A DNA stretch of 64,000 bases, taken from assembly GCA_964392985.1 (NCBI GenBank), contig CAYMSF010000015.1, forward strand, positions 13,168 through 77,167. Direction: 5' to 3'. This document shows, piece after piece, positions 50,701 through 58,324 of this stretch. Each line of letters starts with the position of its first letter. Position 1 is the stretch's first letter. Source of the DNA: CAYMSF01 sp964392985 (lineage in GTDB: Bacteria > Verrucomicrobiota > Lentisphaeria > Victivallales > Victivallaceae). A program made the position numbers and the translations under genes. The notes below the pieces were generated by a model, which saw only the letters and a list, made by a program, of their open reading frames with translations, had not been told where the DNA came from and ran no database searches.

Positions 50701-52328
50701 AAAAGTAATGCCCCGGCAGTTATACCTATCGTCAGCAGTCGCGCTAACAAGATATTAGCTTCTGAGATATCAATCATAACCAACAGTCGTCCGACTTCAT
50801 TGCCGAATATGTCCAGCAACGGCAATGTACCGGTCCGCCATGACTTCCCGGCAAAGGTTATATATTCTTCGCTGTCAATATAATCCCCGGCGGCACATTC
50901 TATTCGAGACAAAAAAACATCGGGCAAACGCCCTTGTGATGCATAACTTATAACTTTGTTTTTAAGGCGGTCCCAGCCTGGCTCACGCCCGAGGAGGCGC
51001 ATTCCATCCTCCCAATACTTACGATTAAGCTTTTCCTTGTTGACGATTACAGCAATATGGCTTTGGGCGCAGGGATGAAGCGACTTAATTACATCCTCTA
51101 ACTCACCACCAAACTCTATATATCCTGCAAGTTTGCCATCATCCAACACCGGATATACAGTGCGAAAGTCTACACCTAGTTTTCCTGACTCGATACCGCT
51201 GATACCGATTCCGGTCTGTTCAGTTTTCTTGATCGTTGCGCGTTCACTCTTGCCCACATATTTATTAGATTCGTGAAGACGGAGTATACAGTTACGGTTC
51301 TTGTCAAAAAAGGAAAAATGTGAACATAACCCGTCACGGCGCATCTTCGCGAATACTGGCTGCCATACCGCCAGCAAAGAGCGGGCATCTCCATTCATTA
51401 TAGATTTTTTTACGCCGGGATTGGCGGCAATAATCTGAGCGGCGATGTTCAACCCGACAGACTCTCGTTCCAAAGTCGCTTGTAAATCTTTGGCGACCTC
51501 CTCCATTTCATCGTCAATAGTTTTATCTAATTGCTGTCGATGCTGCTGCCACAAAAGTACTACCGCCCCGGTGATTAGCAGTAGAATAATAACCGTAATA
51601 GAAGGTAGAACACGACGGATAAGTGGCTTGGGAGATCTGTTGCTTTTACGAGCTACAGTAAGCACGGCAGTAACACTGGCAAGCAATATCCACAACAGAC
51701 AGAGCGAAAGTGATGCTCTGGTCGCCACCCCCCAATTCCAGATATCGGCATTTACACCTATGCATAATACTGCGCAAACGAAGCCGGTATCAGGGTTGAT
51801 AATCGGCACCAGCGCCGAAACTACCGTTCTATTGCGAAATATTACCGTATCTTCGACGCTGGCAATTTTACCAGCGAATACACGACGATAAACTGACAAT
51901 GTTTTGTCGTCGTTTTTTCCTGTCAAAGGGGTGCAATCATAACCTTTTTGCTCATTGTCAATTAAAATAAACTCTTCATTGTCAAACGGTTTAGCTTGTA
52001 ACGCAGAAGAACTTTTCGCGGCTATCAGTAGATAAACTTGAGAGAATCTTGAACTGGTAGAACGAACAGTGGCAAGTTGTCTCCTAAGCTGTTGGCAAAC
52101 AGATATATTATGACTGGCTACGGTTCCCGTAACTGATTGTATCTGCTGAGTATTTATTGTACGCGCCACCATTCTGGCCTGTTGAAGCAATACGACTCTG
52201 TCCGCCGTGTCCGCCCTTACAACAATCCACCAGGACAACAGTATTCCAATTGCGATTACAATAAGATAAACCGCAACCAGACTGGTTTTATTCTGCACAA
52301 AAAAAAGTAACTTATCTTTTATTGCCAT
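47754..52328 (-). CDS. hybrid sensor histidine kinase, double sensor + PAS/PAS/GAF/PAS + HisKA/HATPase + receiver
   Basis: A 1524-residue membrane kinase. About four membrane helices (near 17-37, 205-225, 240-262 and 540-565) bracket two outer sensor parts; the second (270-530, VCSHFSFFDKNRNCILRLH...YIEFGGELEDVI) is Cache-like. Inside: PAS (580-700), PAS (715-835), GAF (850-1000), PAS with a Cys cluster (1049-1081, HCCGCGLGCINSFEAKNGCG...CADCKLR), HisKA with NMSHEIRTPMNG (His near 1168), HATPase (NAIKF, DTGIGIP, GSGLGLSI) and a receiver with Asp near 1457 (LILMDIKMPG). The Cys-rich PAS could be a metal or redox sensor. The promoter is at 52455-52482. Confidence 0.95.
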   Translation of the reverse strand: MAIKDKLLFFVQNKTSLVAVYLIVIAIGILLSWWIVVRADTADRVVLLQQARMVARTINTQQIQSVTGTVASHNISVCQQLRRQLATVRSTSSRFSQVYLLIAAKSSSALQAKPFDNEEFILIDNEQKGYDCTPLTGKNDDKTLSVYRRVFAGKIASVEDTVIFRNRTVVSALVPIINPDTGFVCAVLCIGVNADIWNWGVATRASLSLCLLWILLASVTAVLTVARKSNRSPKPLIRRVLPSITVIILLLITGAVVLLWQQHRQQLDKTIDDEMEEVAKDLQATLERESVGLNIAAQIIAANPGVKKSIMNGDARSLLAVWQPVFAKMRRDGLCSHFSFFDKNRNCILRLHESNKYVGKSERATIKKTEQTGIGISGIESGKLGVDFRTVYPVLDDGKLAGYIEFGGELEDVIKSLHPCAQSHIAVIVNKEKLNRKYWEDGMRLLGREPGWDRLKNKVISYASQGRLPDVFLSRIECAAGDYIDSEEYITFAGKSWRTGTLPLLDIFGNEVGRLLVMIDISEANILLARLLTIGITAGALLFVILMTFIYVLLLRTDKSIRSQNKAVAENEARLRAIINASPVPMALNDRHQHVTSLNPAFTKTFGYNQDDITSLDQWRVKAYPDHEYRQWVIDAWQKRYEDAKQSGNEFNPLELTVKCKNGSSKTVLVRAASISGWEEVGHLVIFYDITERKLAEEALRESKQFIEGIMDAITIRVFWKDKNLVFLGCNSMFARDAGFATPNDIIGKDDFQMPWREFADSYRSDDVQVIESGCPKLLVEEPQKTPDGKIITLLTSKLPLYNAKGEISGVLGTYIDITERKLAEEKLQFQYRLQRLMVDISSKYINVPLENIESVIQTSLGELAQFFDVDRVYVFTYDFERQTCCNTVEWCAEGIAPQINELQAVPLSIMADWVVAHRRGQPVTIPDVLALPPGGLREVLEPQGIKSLMTVPIWENNECEGFIGFDSVKHHYHFSDNEQQLLMVFAQILMNLEHRKRDDLLIRTEQENMRAIFASTPVGMLLMDDKTMILNANAEASRIFSREHDQIVQHCCGCGLGCINSFEAKNGCGLSSACADCKLRKGIIQVLESGIFIHGVEIQYSVLLNGRERQFWLNVNIEPVLINNRRHVVVTVEDITSFKNAEIELVRAKEKAEESDRLKSAFLANMSHEIRTPMNGILGFAALLKEQRLSGEQQQEYISIIEKSGDRMLNTINDIINISKVESGQMDLSLDMTNVNEQLDYIYAFFKMEAEEKGLQISFKAGLPKKAAVIITDREKIYGILTNLVKNAIKFTNGGSIKFGYVKKDQYLEFYVKDTGIGIPADRQEAVFDRFVQADIGDTRVFEGSGLGLSISKAFVEMLGGRIWLESEEGKGTTFFFTIPYNVEREDHDECDDTVTANGTINDDKKLKILIADDDETSEMLVSIATKNYCREMLRAANGIDAVQLSRNHSDIDLILMDIKMPGMNGYDATREIRKFNKKVIIIAQTAYALAGERDAAIAAGCNDYIAKPFGQTALAELVNKYF

Positions 52329-52560
52329 AGCTGCACCACACCGTTCTCAATAACGGATTATAACGCCCCCAATTTGTATAGACGTTAGAGTCTTCTATCT
52401 GAACTGAAACTATTCGGGGTTTAAAATATCCATTAAAATCCAAGACTACCGGTAAATATAACCAGCCTTTCGTAATAGTCAATAAAAATACGCTTTTCTG
52501 TATTCCCTTGAGGATATTTCGAGAAAGTGTTTCCGCAAATGGGATTTCTTTCAACCACAA
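52312..52560 (-). pseudogene. possible decayed IS3-family transposase (OrfB) fragment
   Basis: An 82-codon frame contains TKGWLYLPVVLDF, then RIVS after a short insertion, resembling the GWLYLAVVLD(L/F)-SR-(K/R)IVG segment of the IS3 OrfB catalytic core, where the Asp is part of the DDE triad. Upstream and downstream match is lost, and the frame runs into the kinase gene. The region also supplies the kinase promoter, so if this is a transposon relic it has become regulatory DNA. The match is short; chance cannot be excluded. Confidence 0.3.
52455..52482 (-). promoter_or_regulatory. promoter for the hybrid histidine kinase gene
   Basis: Minus strand: TTGACT (52477-52482), 16-base spacer, TATATT (52455-52460). 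It would start transcription about 120 bases before the kinase ATG. Confidence 0.6.
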
Positions 52561-52942
52561 GGATTAATGCCCAGATAGAATAAAATTCATATTAAGTAAT
52601 TTATAAATATCACATCGGAAAACGTCAATAATAATTAATTAAATGAAAAGAAATTACAATTCCCCTAACCTGATTATCGAGTTTTAAAAAAGTATCATAC
52701 GGCTTGTAATTAATGATTTGATGCACTATATTATATCCTTGGAAAAAGGGTTGTACGATGTGAATGTTAATTTAAATTTTTAATTCTCTGCAAAATAATT
52801 AACCGCAAAAATCGACAACAATAAACAGCAAATATTGAATATATCCAGGCAACAACACCAAAGTAATTGGGATGACATTGTTACGAATTATTTTCATAAA
52901 TTGTGGTTTTAACTATTAAGTCTATAAACAAGGGATATAAGG
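52561..52942. other. intergenic region before the D-aminopeptidase gene
   Basis: AT-rich with no gene. Possible rightward promoter elements exist near 52868-52895 (TTGGGA then TATTTT with 16 bases between), but the match is modest. The ribosome site AAGG immediately precedes the ATG at 52943. Confidence 0.45.
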
Positions 52943-53728
52943 ATGAAAATTTACATTTTTGTGGACATGGAAGGAATCAGCGGAATCAGCAACAGTTCAT
53001 TTGTCGGCAATGAAAAAAACAATTACGGATTGGGTCAGAAATACTTGACGCAGGATATTAATGCCTGTGTGCGCGGTTGCTTTAAAGGCGGCGCTACTGA
53101 AGTTCTGGTCTGTGACGGTCATTCCACCGGACATAACATTATCTGGGAGGATCTGGATCCGCGTGCTGAGCTGATTCAAAGTCTGGGCGGTTACCGGGAG
53201 CGTTTTCCCGAAATCGAGGGTTCTGCCGGCTTGATTCTTCTCGGCTATCACGCGATGGCGGGAACGTTTCAAGGATTGCTTGAACACTCATACTGTTCGG
53301 CAGCGATTCAAAACATCTGGATGAACGGCAAAAAAGTCGGAGAATTCGCTTTGGATGCTTCAATAGCCGCGGACAAAGGCATTCCCACAATTATGACCTC
53401 AGGCGACGATAAACTTTGTGAAGAAGCTCGCGCATTTATACCTGAAGTAGTTACCTGCATGGTAAAAAAAGGTCTCGGTTGTCAAGCTGCCAGACTATTG
53501 TCACCGGTCAAGGCAAGAGAGTTGATTGAAAAGAAAGCGATGGAAGCGGTCAAAAAGTGCAAATCCATTAAACCGCCGAAAACAAAATTCCCGATAACAT
53601 TGCGCGTGGAAAAAGTTGAACGCGGTACAGTACCGGTACGCGACGGAGTAAAGCTCGTTGACGGCAGAACGTTTGAAGCGGTCAGCCGGGTTTCAGTCGA
53701 AGAGGCCTTTGATAAGGTAATGCGCTGA
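52943..53728 (+). CDS. M55 D-aminopeptidase (DppA-like)
   Basis: The 261-residue product starts MKIYIFVDMEGISGI, the S/V-x-D-x-EG zinc motif of the M55 family, which releases N-terminal D-residues. Further markers: VCDGHSTGHNIIWEDLDPRAELIQS, LLGYHAMAGTFQGLLEHSYCSAAIQNIWMNGKKVGEFALDASIAADKGIPTIMTSGDD, and CMVKKGLGCQAARLLSP. Family members form self-compartmentalised rings. It may recycle D-Ala peptides from the cell wall; no dpp transporter is nearby. Confidence 0.93.
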   Translation: MKIYIFVDMEGISGISNSSFVGNEKNNYGLGQKYLTQDINACVRGCFKGGATEVLVCDGHSTGHNIIWEDLDPRAELIQSLGGYRERFPEIEGSAGLILLGYHAMAGTFQGLLEHSYCSAAIQNIWMNGKKVGEFALDASIAADKGIPTIMTSGDDKLCEEARAFIPEVVTCMVKKGLGCQAARLLSPVKARELIEKKAMEAVKKCKSIKPPKTKFPITLRVEKVERGTVPVRDGVKLVDGRTFEAVSRVSVEEAFDKVMR

Positions 53729-53823
53729 AAATAATGCGTGAGTTTAATGAACTTATACGCTGAATAAGGTTAAAATACTTTAACAGTTTTAGTCTATAAA
53801 TTATTAACGATGAGGGAAAAGAT

Positions 53824-54474
53824 ATGAGATTTAAGTTACTTGATTTATTACTGCCACGCGAGACCAAATTTTTTGATTACTTGAATCAATTGAGTGAACT
53901 TATTTTGCAGAGTAGCGTAGCGTTTCGTGATCTGGCGGTACAGATAGAGTCTTTGAGTGAAGATGAGATTAAAAAACGTCTGTTTGCGATACGTGATTTT
54001 GAGCAGAAAGGTGACGTACTCGAAGAAACGATTATTGAGGAACTCGGACGCTGTTTCATTACTCCGCTGGATCGTGAGGACATTCACACGCTCGCCATCA
54101 ATATGTCCAAGTCTCTGGATATTCTTAATTGCATTTCCCGGAAAATGGAAATATACAAAATACAAAAAGTACCGATGAATGTCTGCCAGTTCGCGGATAT
54201 AGCCACCAATATCGCCAAAATTCAATTCGACCTGATTCACGAATTGAGTAATCATAAACAGATGAAGAAAAAAGCGGAAATGATGCACAAACTTGAAAAC
54301 CAGGCAGACACACTTTTCCATGTCTGCATGGCGGAACTGTTCGGCAGTGACGAAAAATATCAGACCATTGAGATGACCAAACTTAAAGAACTCTACGAAT
54401 TGCTGGAGGCGCTTGTCGACAGTATTGATTATGTCGGTAAACTGGTACGTTGTATTAAAATGAAACACGGTTGA
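53824..54474 (+). CDS. DUF47/PhoU-like phosphate transport regulator
   Basis: A 216-residue all-helical protein of the family encoded next to PiT transporters. It opens LLDLLLPRETKFFDYLNQLSELILQSS, then FEQKGDVLEETIIEELGRCFITPLDREDIHTLAINMSKSLDILNCI (the conserved E/D-R-EDIH segment). PhoU-like proteins act as accessory gates on phosphate transport. It is followed, 13 bases on, by the PiT gene, so the two form one unit. Confidence 0.92.
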   Translation: MRFKLLDLLLPRETKFFDYLNQLSELILQSSVAFRDLAVQIESLSEDEIKKRLFAIRDFEQKGDVLEETIIEELGRCFITPLDREDIHTLAINMSKSLDILNCISRKMEIYKIQKVPMNVCQFADIATNIAKIQFDLIHELSNHKQMKKKAEMMHKLENQADTLFHVCMAELFGSDEKYQTIEMTKLKELYELLEALVDSIDYVGKLVRCIKMKHG

Positions 54475-54487
54475 ACCGGAGTAATTA

Positions 54488-55540
54488 ATGATTTCCATTA
54501 CCGCACTGGTTATTACGATTATTGTTGTGGCGCTGATTTTTGATTTCCTGAACGGATTTCATGATTCTGCCAACTCAATTGCCACCGTAGTGGTCACCCG
54601 GACATTGACGCCGTTTCAAGCGGTGCTTCTTGCCGGCGTGGCAAATTTTGTTGGTTATTTCACCTTTGGACATGCCATCGCAAAAATGGTCAGCAAAGGG
54701 ATATTAAACCTGTCACTGGTGCCATCTACGGACATTCAACTGCTACTAATTCTGGCTGCCTTGCTCGGCGCCATCTTCTGGAATGTAATTACCTGGGTAT
54801 TCGGCCTGCCGTCGTCCAGCAGTCATGCACTGATCGGCGGACTTATCGGCGCCGGTATCGCCGCCGCAGGTCCTAAAATCGTTATTCTCGGTACTGTGGC
54901 GATTAACTCAGGAAAACTTGAAGTAACCGGTATTCTGCCAATCATCGCCTTTATTTTTATTGCCCCGATGCTCGGTATGCTTGGCGGCGGTATTTTTACC
55001 ATTCTTATTCTGAATATTTTCAAAAAATTGCCATATAGTCATTCCAGTAAACTGTTCAAATATCTGCAGTTAGTTTCCGCCTCCTGGTACAGTGTCGGTC
55101 ATGGTACCAATGACGCGCAGAAAATGATGGGGGTAATATCTCTGGCAATGGTTTGCGGCGGTATGGCCCAAAGCATGGAAATACAAGGCTGGGTGGCGCT
55201 GTCATGTTACGCCGCCATCGGACTTGGGACGATGTTCGGCGGATGGAGAATTGTTAAAACCATGGGTACCGGCATCACCAAGATACGTGCCACTGAAGGT
55301 TTTTGTGCCGAATCATCGGCGGCGATAGTTCTGATGAGTACGGCCCATTTTGGTATTCCGGTTTCCACCACTCACGTTATCGCCGGTTCAATTATGGGCG
55401 TCGGTACAGTGGAACGGGGTAAAACCATTCGCTGGGTGACAGCACGCCGGATAGTATGGGCATGGGTACTGACCATTCCGCTGACCGCAATCTGTTCCGC
55501 GCTGGCATACTGGGCAATCTACCTGCTACATTTGCGTTAA
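54488..55540 (+). CDS. PiT-family inorganic phosphate transporter
   Basis: A 350-residue permease with about 10 membrane helices. The duplicated PiT signature is visible: FDFLNGFHDSANSIATVVVTRTLTPFQAV near the start and HGTNDAQKMMGVI in the middle; GLPSSSSHALIGGLIGAG and GIPVSTTHVIAGSIMGVG supply the paired GxPxSxxH motifs. These are low-affinity symporters of metal-phosphate with protons or Na+. Length is on the short side of the family. The DUF47 partner is directly upstream. Confidence 0.94.
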   Translation: MISITALVITIIVVALIFDFLNGFHDSANSIATVVVTRTLTPFQAVLLAGVANFVGYFTFGHAIAKMVSKGILNLSLVPSTDIQLLLILAALLGAIFWNVITWVFGLPSSSSHALIGGLIGAGIAAAGPKIVILGTVAINSGKLEVTGILPIIAFIFIAPMLGMLGGGIFTILILNIFKKLPYSHSSKLFKYLQLVSASWYSVGHGTNDAQKMMGVISLAMVCGGMAQSMEIQGWVALSCYAAIGLGTMFGGWRIVKTMGTGITKIRATEGFCAESSAAIVLMSTAHFGIPVSTTHVIAGSIMGVGTVERGKTIRWVTARRIVWAWVLTIPLTAICSALAYWAIYLLHLR

Positions 55541-55609
55541 ACTGCAAATTTCACTGTGATACTGCCTGTCATCATTCCCACCGTTACGACGGCAATCGGC
55601 AACAGGATG

Positions 55610-55650
55610 AAATAACATTTTTTTTCAAAAAAAAGCTTGAAATGTTATTT
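55610..55650. other. inverted repeat after the PiT gene
   Basis: An 11-bp perfect repeat AAATAACATTT (55610-55620) / AAATGTTATTT (55640-55650) encloses an A/T-tract mini-hairpin. It could end the phosphate operon transcript but lacks a downstream T run, so the role is uncertain. Confidence 0.4.
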
Positions 55651-55660
55651 GCCAGTGGCA

Positions 55661-55689
55661 TTGTCTTTGTTCAAAGGTATTTTTATGTT
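55661..55689 (+). promoter_or_regulatory. promoter for the chemosensory operon
   Basis: TTGTCT (55661-55666), 17-base spacer, TATGTT (55684-55689), then GGCGGAAG just before the first cheW ATG at 55732. Confidence 0.5.
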
Positions 55690-55731
55690 GAGACTTTAAT
55701 CTGAACTATTAGTTTAATTAAGGCGGAAGTT

Positions 55732-56205
55732 ATGGATGAATCAACTGTGTCCACAACCAGTTCCTCCGACCAGGAAGTGCTGCTGTTTTCCGTCGGTGAT
55801 GAATATGGGGCTTTGGAGCTGAACTCGATAGACCGGGTATTCAGAGCTGTAGCGCTGGTAAAGTTGCCGGATCTTCCTGAACATGTTGAGGGATTGTTGA
55901 ACTTGAATGGTGATGCGCTTCCGGTAATTTCATTGCGAAACCGATTTGGTCTGCCGGCGCGGGAAATTGATCCTGATGATTTTTTGATTATTGTCCACCA
56001 CGAATATAAACGGTTTGCAATCCGAAGTGAAACTACCCCGCAAATAAAACACACTTCCGGCAATTATAATGAAAATCTTGATAATTACAAAGTCTGCAGT
56101 GAAATATTACACCGAGTATTAAATATCGAAGGAAAACCGGTTCCTCTCTATAATCCGGAACAACTTCTACAGGAACTCAATTTAAAACTGGAATCTGACA
56201 TTTAA
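55732..56205 (+). CDS. CheW-like adaptor (WspB position)
   Basis: A 157-residue CheW-fold protein: LLFSVGDEYGALELNSIDRVFRAVALVKLPDLPEHVEGLLNLNGDALPVISLRNRFGLP matches the CheW core that docks MCP to CheA. After it the protein is divergent and ends in a Leu-rich amphipathic stretch. It is first in an operon of six chemosensory genes. Two CheW proteins in one cluster are typical of the Wsp class. Confidence 0.9.
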   Translation: MDESTVSTTSSSDQEVLLFSVGDEYGALELNSIDRVFRAVALVKLPDLPEHVEGLLNLNGDALPVISLRNRFGLPAREIDPDDFLIIVHHEYKRFAIRSETTPQIKHTSGNYNENLDNYKVCSEILHRVLNIEGKPVPLYNPEQLLQELNLKLESDI

Positions 56206-56217
56206 ACTGGGGCAATC

Positions 56218-57681
56218 ATGTCTGAACGACTTAATGATGAAACCTATCAACAGATACTCCAAATTATCCAAAAATATCTTGGTGACGGCGTTGGCAATGT
56301 CAAGAAACAGGATATAATCAAAAGTATCGCTCTTGCAGCAGCACGGCTTAATATGGTTTCGTCAGAAACGTTAATTCACAGTGTCCTCACCGGCGATACG
56401 CGCGGTTTGGATTTGCTGGCAGAATACCTGACCATCGGCGAAAGTTATTTTTTCCGCCATAAAGAATCGCTTGATTTACTCATCTCCAAAATTATGCCGG
56501 AAATAATTGCAACCGCAGAAAAAGAGGGCAGAGATATTGCGGTGTGGTCAGCAGCATGCGCAAAAGGCGAAGAGCCATACTCTCTAGCTATTTTGTTCGA
56601 TCAACTGATATTGCCACCGAAAATAAAAATTAAAATTTATGCCTCGGACATTAATCAATCATTTATAAAACAGGCGGAGATGGGTATTTATACAGAATGG
56701 GCATTCCGGGAGTTGCCGGATAGTTGTCGCAGTAAATATTTCCAACAAGTGGATAAATACAACTATGAATTACTACCGCGCATCCGTAAACGGGTGGAAT
56801 TTTTCCGTTACAATTTATTGCATCCATTTAAACATCCGTTACACTGCCATAAGTTTGATCTGATTTTGTGCCGGAATGTTTTGATTTATTTCAATGAGAA
56901 GCAAATAGAAGTGGTTATGAATGAGTTTGATCAGTGCCTGACGGAGCATGGCTGGATACTGACTTCACCGGCAGAGGTTGGCGGAATCAGCCGCAAGACA
57001 TTCAAAGCGGTAAATCTCTGCGGCAGCTTTTTTCTACGCCGTACCGCATTGGTTAAGCCGGCAACGATAGCATCCGCTACCCAGTCACGCCACAAACCCG
57101 TTTCCAAATCTGTTTCAGAAACGGCAAAAATCCCACTGGTAACTAAAAAAACCAAACCACACGAAACGGTTCCACCATTGCCGGAAATAAAAGAACCGGC
57201 GGTTAAAACTGATTATACGCCGAAAGAGTTACTGGAGTTGGCAGGAAAACGCGACAACAAAATCTCAAGCACGCTGGCGGCGGCAATTGCCCGGCTTTGT
57301 GCCGACCGGGGTATGCAGGCTGATGCCATCTATTGGAGTGAAGTAGCCATTAACAAGGATAAATTCAATCCTTCATATTATCACCTTCATGCACAAATAA
57401 TGCAGGAATCCGGTGACACGACCGAGGCCTGCAAAGCATTGAATCAGGCACTGTTCATTGATCCGGAATATATTGGCGCCTATTTCAGCCTGGGGATGAT
57501 TTATTTCAGTTCCGGCGATCATCGTAACGCCAATCGCAATTTTAAAAATGCAGAAAAATTACTGGCGAAACTACCGGAAAACACTGAAGTTCCAGACTGT
57601 GATGGATTAACCGCAGGGATGGTTACTAAACTTATCAATAATATTCTACGGAATCATGTTCCCGGAAAGGATAAAGCATGA
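56218..57681 (+). CDS. CheR methyltransferase with C-terminal TPRs (WspC-like)
   Basis: The 487-residue product has an N-terminal CheR domain (about 1-280: FRHKESLDLL, VWSAACAKGEEPYSLAI for SAM binding, ASDINQSFIKQAEMGIY, ILCRNVLIYFN), a Pro/Lys-rich linker (about 290-340) and TPR helices (about 370-465: YHLHAQIMQESGDTTEACKALNQALFIDPEYIGAYFSLGMIYFSSGDHRNA). CheR methylates MCP glutamates. The TPR tail is a hallmark of WspC. Its end overlaps the second cheW by 4 bases. Confidence 0.93.
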   Translation: MSERLNDETYQQILQIIQKYLGDGVGNVKKQDIIKSIALAAARLNMVSSETLIHSVLTGDTRGLDLLAEYLTIGESYFFRHKESLDLLISKIMPEIIATAEKEGRDIAVWSAACAKGEEPYSLAILFDQLILPPKIKIKIYASDINQSFIKQAEMGIYTEWAFRELPDSCRSKYFQQVDKYNYELLPRIRKRVEFFRYNLLHPFKHPLHCHKFDLILCRNVLIYFNEKQIEVVMNEFDQCLTEHGWILTSPAEVGGISRKTFKAVNLCGSFFLRRTALVKPATIASATQSRHKPVSKSVSETAKIPLVTKKTKPHETVPPLPEIKEPAVKTDYTPKELLELAGKRDNKISSTLAAAIARLCADRGMQADAIYWSEVAINKDKFNPSYYHLHAQIMQESGDTTEACKALNQALFIDPEYIGAYFSLGMIYFSSGDHRNANRNFKNAEKLLAKLPENTEVPDCDGLTAGMVTKLINNILRNHVPGKDKA

Positions 57682-58196
57682 AAAGTAAACAGGCGATATT
57701 GAATGAACGGGCGTTGAAACTGGCAGTGCCGCCGCCCCGTACTGACAGAGTAATTGAATACGAAATAATCACATTTTCAGCAGGCGGGGAAATTTACGGT
57801 ATTGAGGAAAAGTATGTCAAGGAAGTTTGCAGAATAAGCAAGATAACTCCAGTGCCATGCACGCCGGAATGGCTTGCGGGTGTGATCAACCGGCATGGTC
57901 GTATTATCGGTCTGATTGATTTTAGAAAATTATTCAAAATACCTGCAGATAGTCCCCTCAGCCACACAATAATTGTTCAGATCGAGGATTTTGAGTTTGG
58001 CATAATGTCTGAAGTAATCAACGGGCAACGCACCATTTTTCAGGATGAACTGCAACCGATGGAAATGACAGAAATGCTGAATACTCCGCCGAAATGGCTT
58101 AAGGCAGTAACAAAAGACGGTCTGATTATTCTTGACTGTGACGCCATGCGCAATGATGAAAGCATTCAGGTCAACGATGTTTTGCGGAAGGAATAA
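57678..58196 (+). CDS. CheW adaptor (WspD position)
   Basis: The 172-residue CheW domain protein carries ITFSAGGEIYGIEEKYVKEVCRISKITPVPCTPEWLAGVINRHGRIIGLIDFRKLFKI, closer to canonical CheW than the first copy. It begins with a short tail of its own (KLAVPPPRTDR). Start ATGA overlaps the cheR stop; translation is coupled. Confidence 0.93.
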   Translation: MKSKQAILNERALKLAVPPPRTDRVIEYEIITFSAGGEIYGIEEKYVKEVCRISKITPVPCTPEWLAGVINRHGRIIGLIDFRKLFKIPADSPLSHTIIVQIEDFEFGIMSEVINGQRTIFQDELQPMEMTEMLNTPPKWLKAVTKDGLIILDCDAMRNDESIQVNDVLRKE

Positions 58197-58324
58197 TTGC
58201 GACTGCATGGTAATACTATTTGTATTTTTACAAGTGTCAAATATATTGAAACAACAGTTAAATTTAAACTGCGGATAATATCCGGTAGTTTCATAAAAAC
58301 GTCAGTAACAGGAGGATCCAGAAT

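Noticed and set aside
53848..54498. 216-codon minus-strand frame
   Set aside because: Fully antisense to the DUF47 gene, which matches a known family next to PiT.
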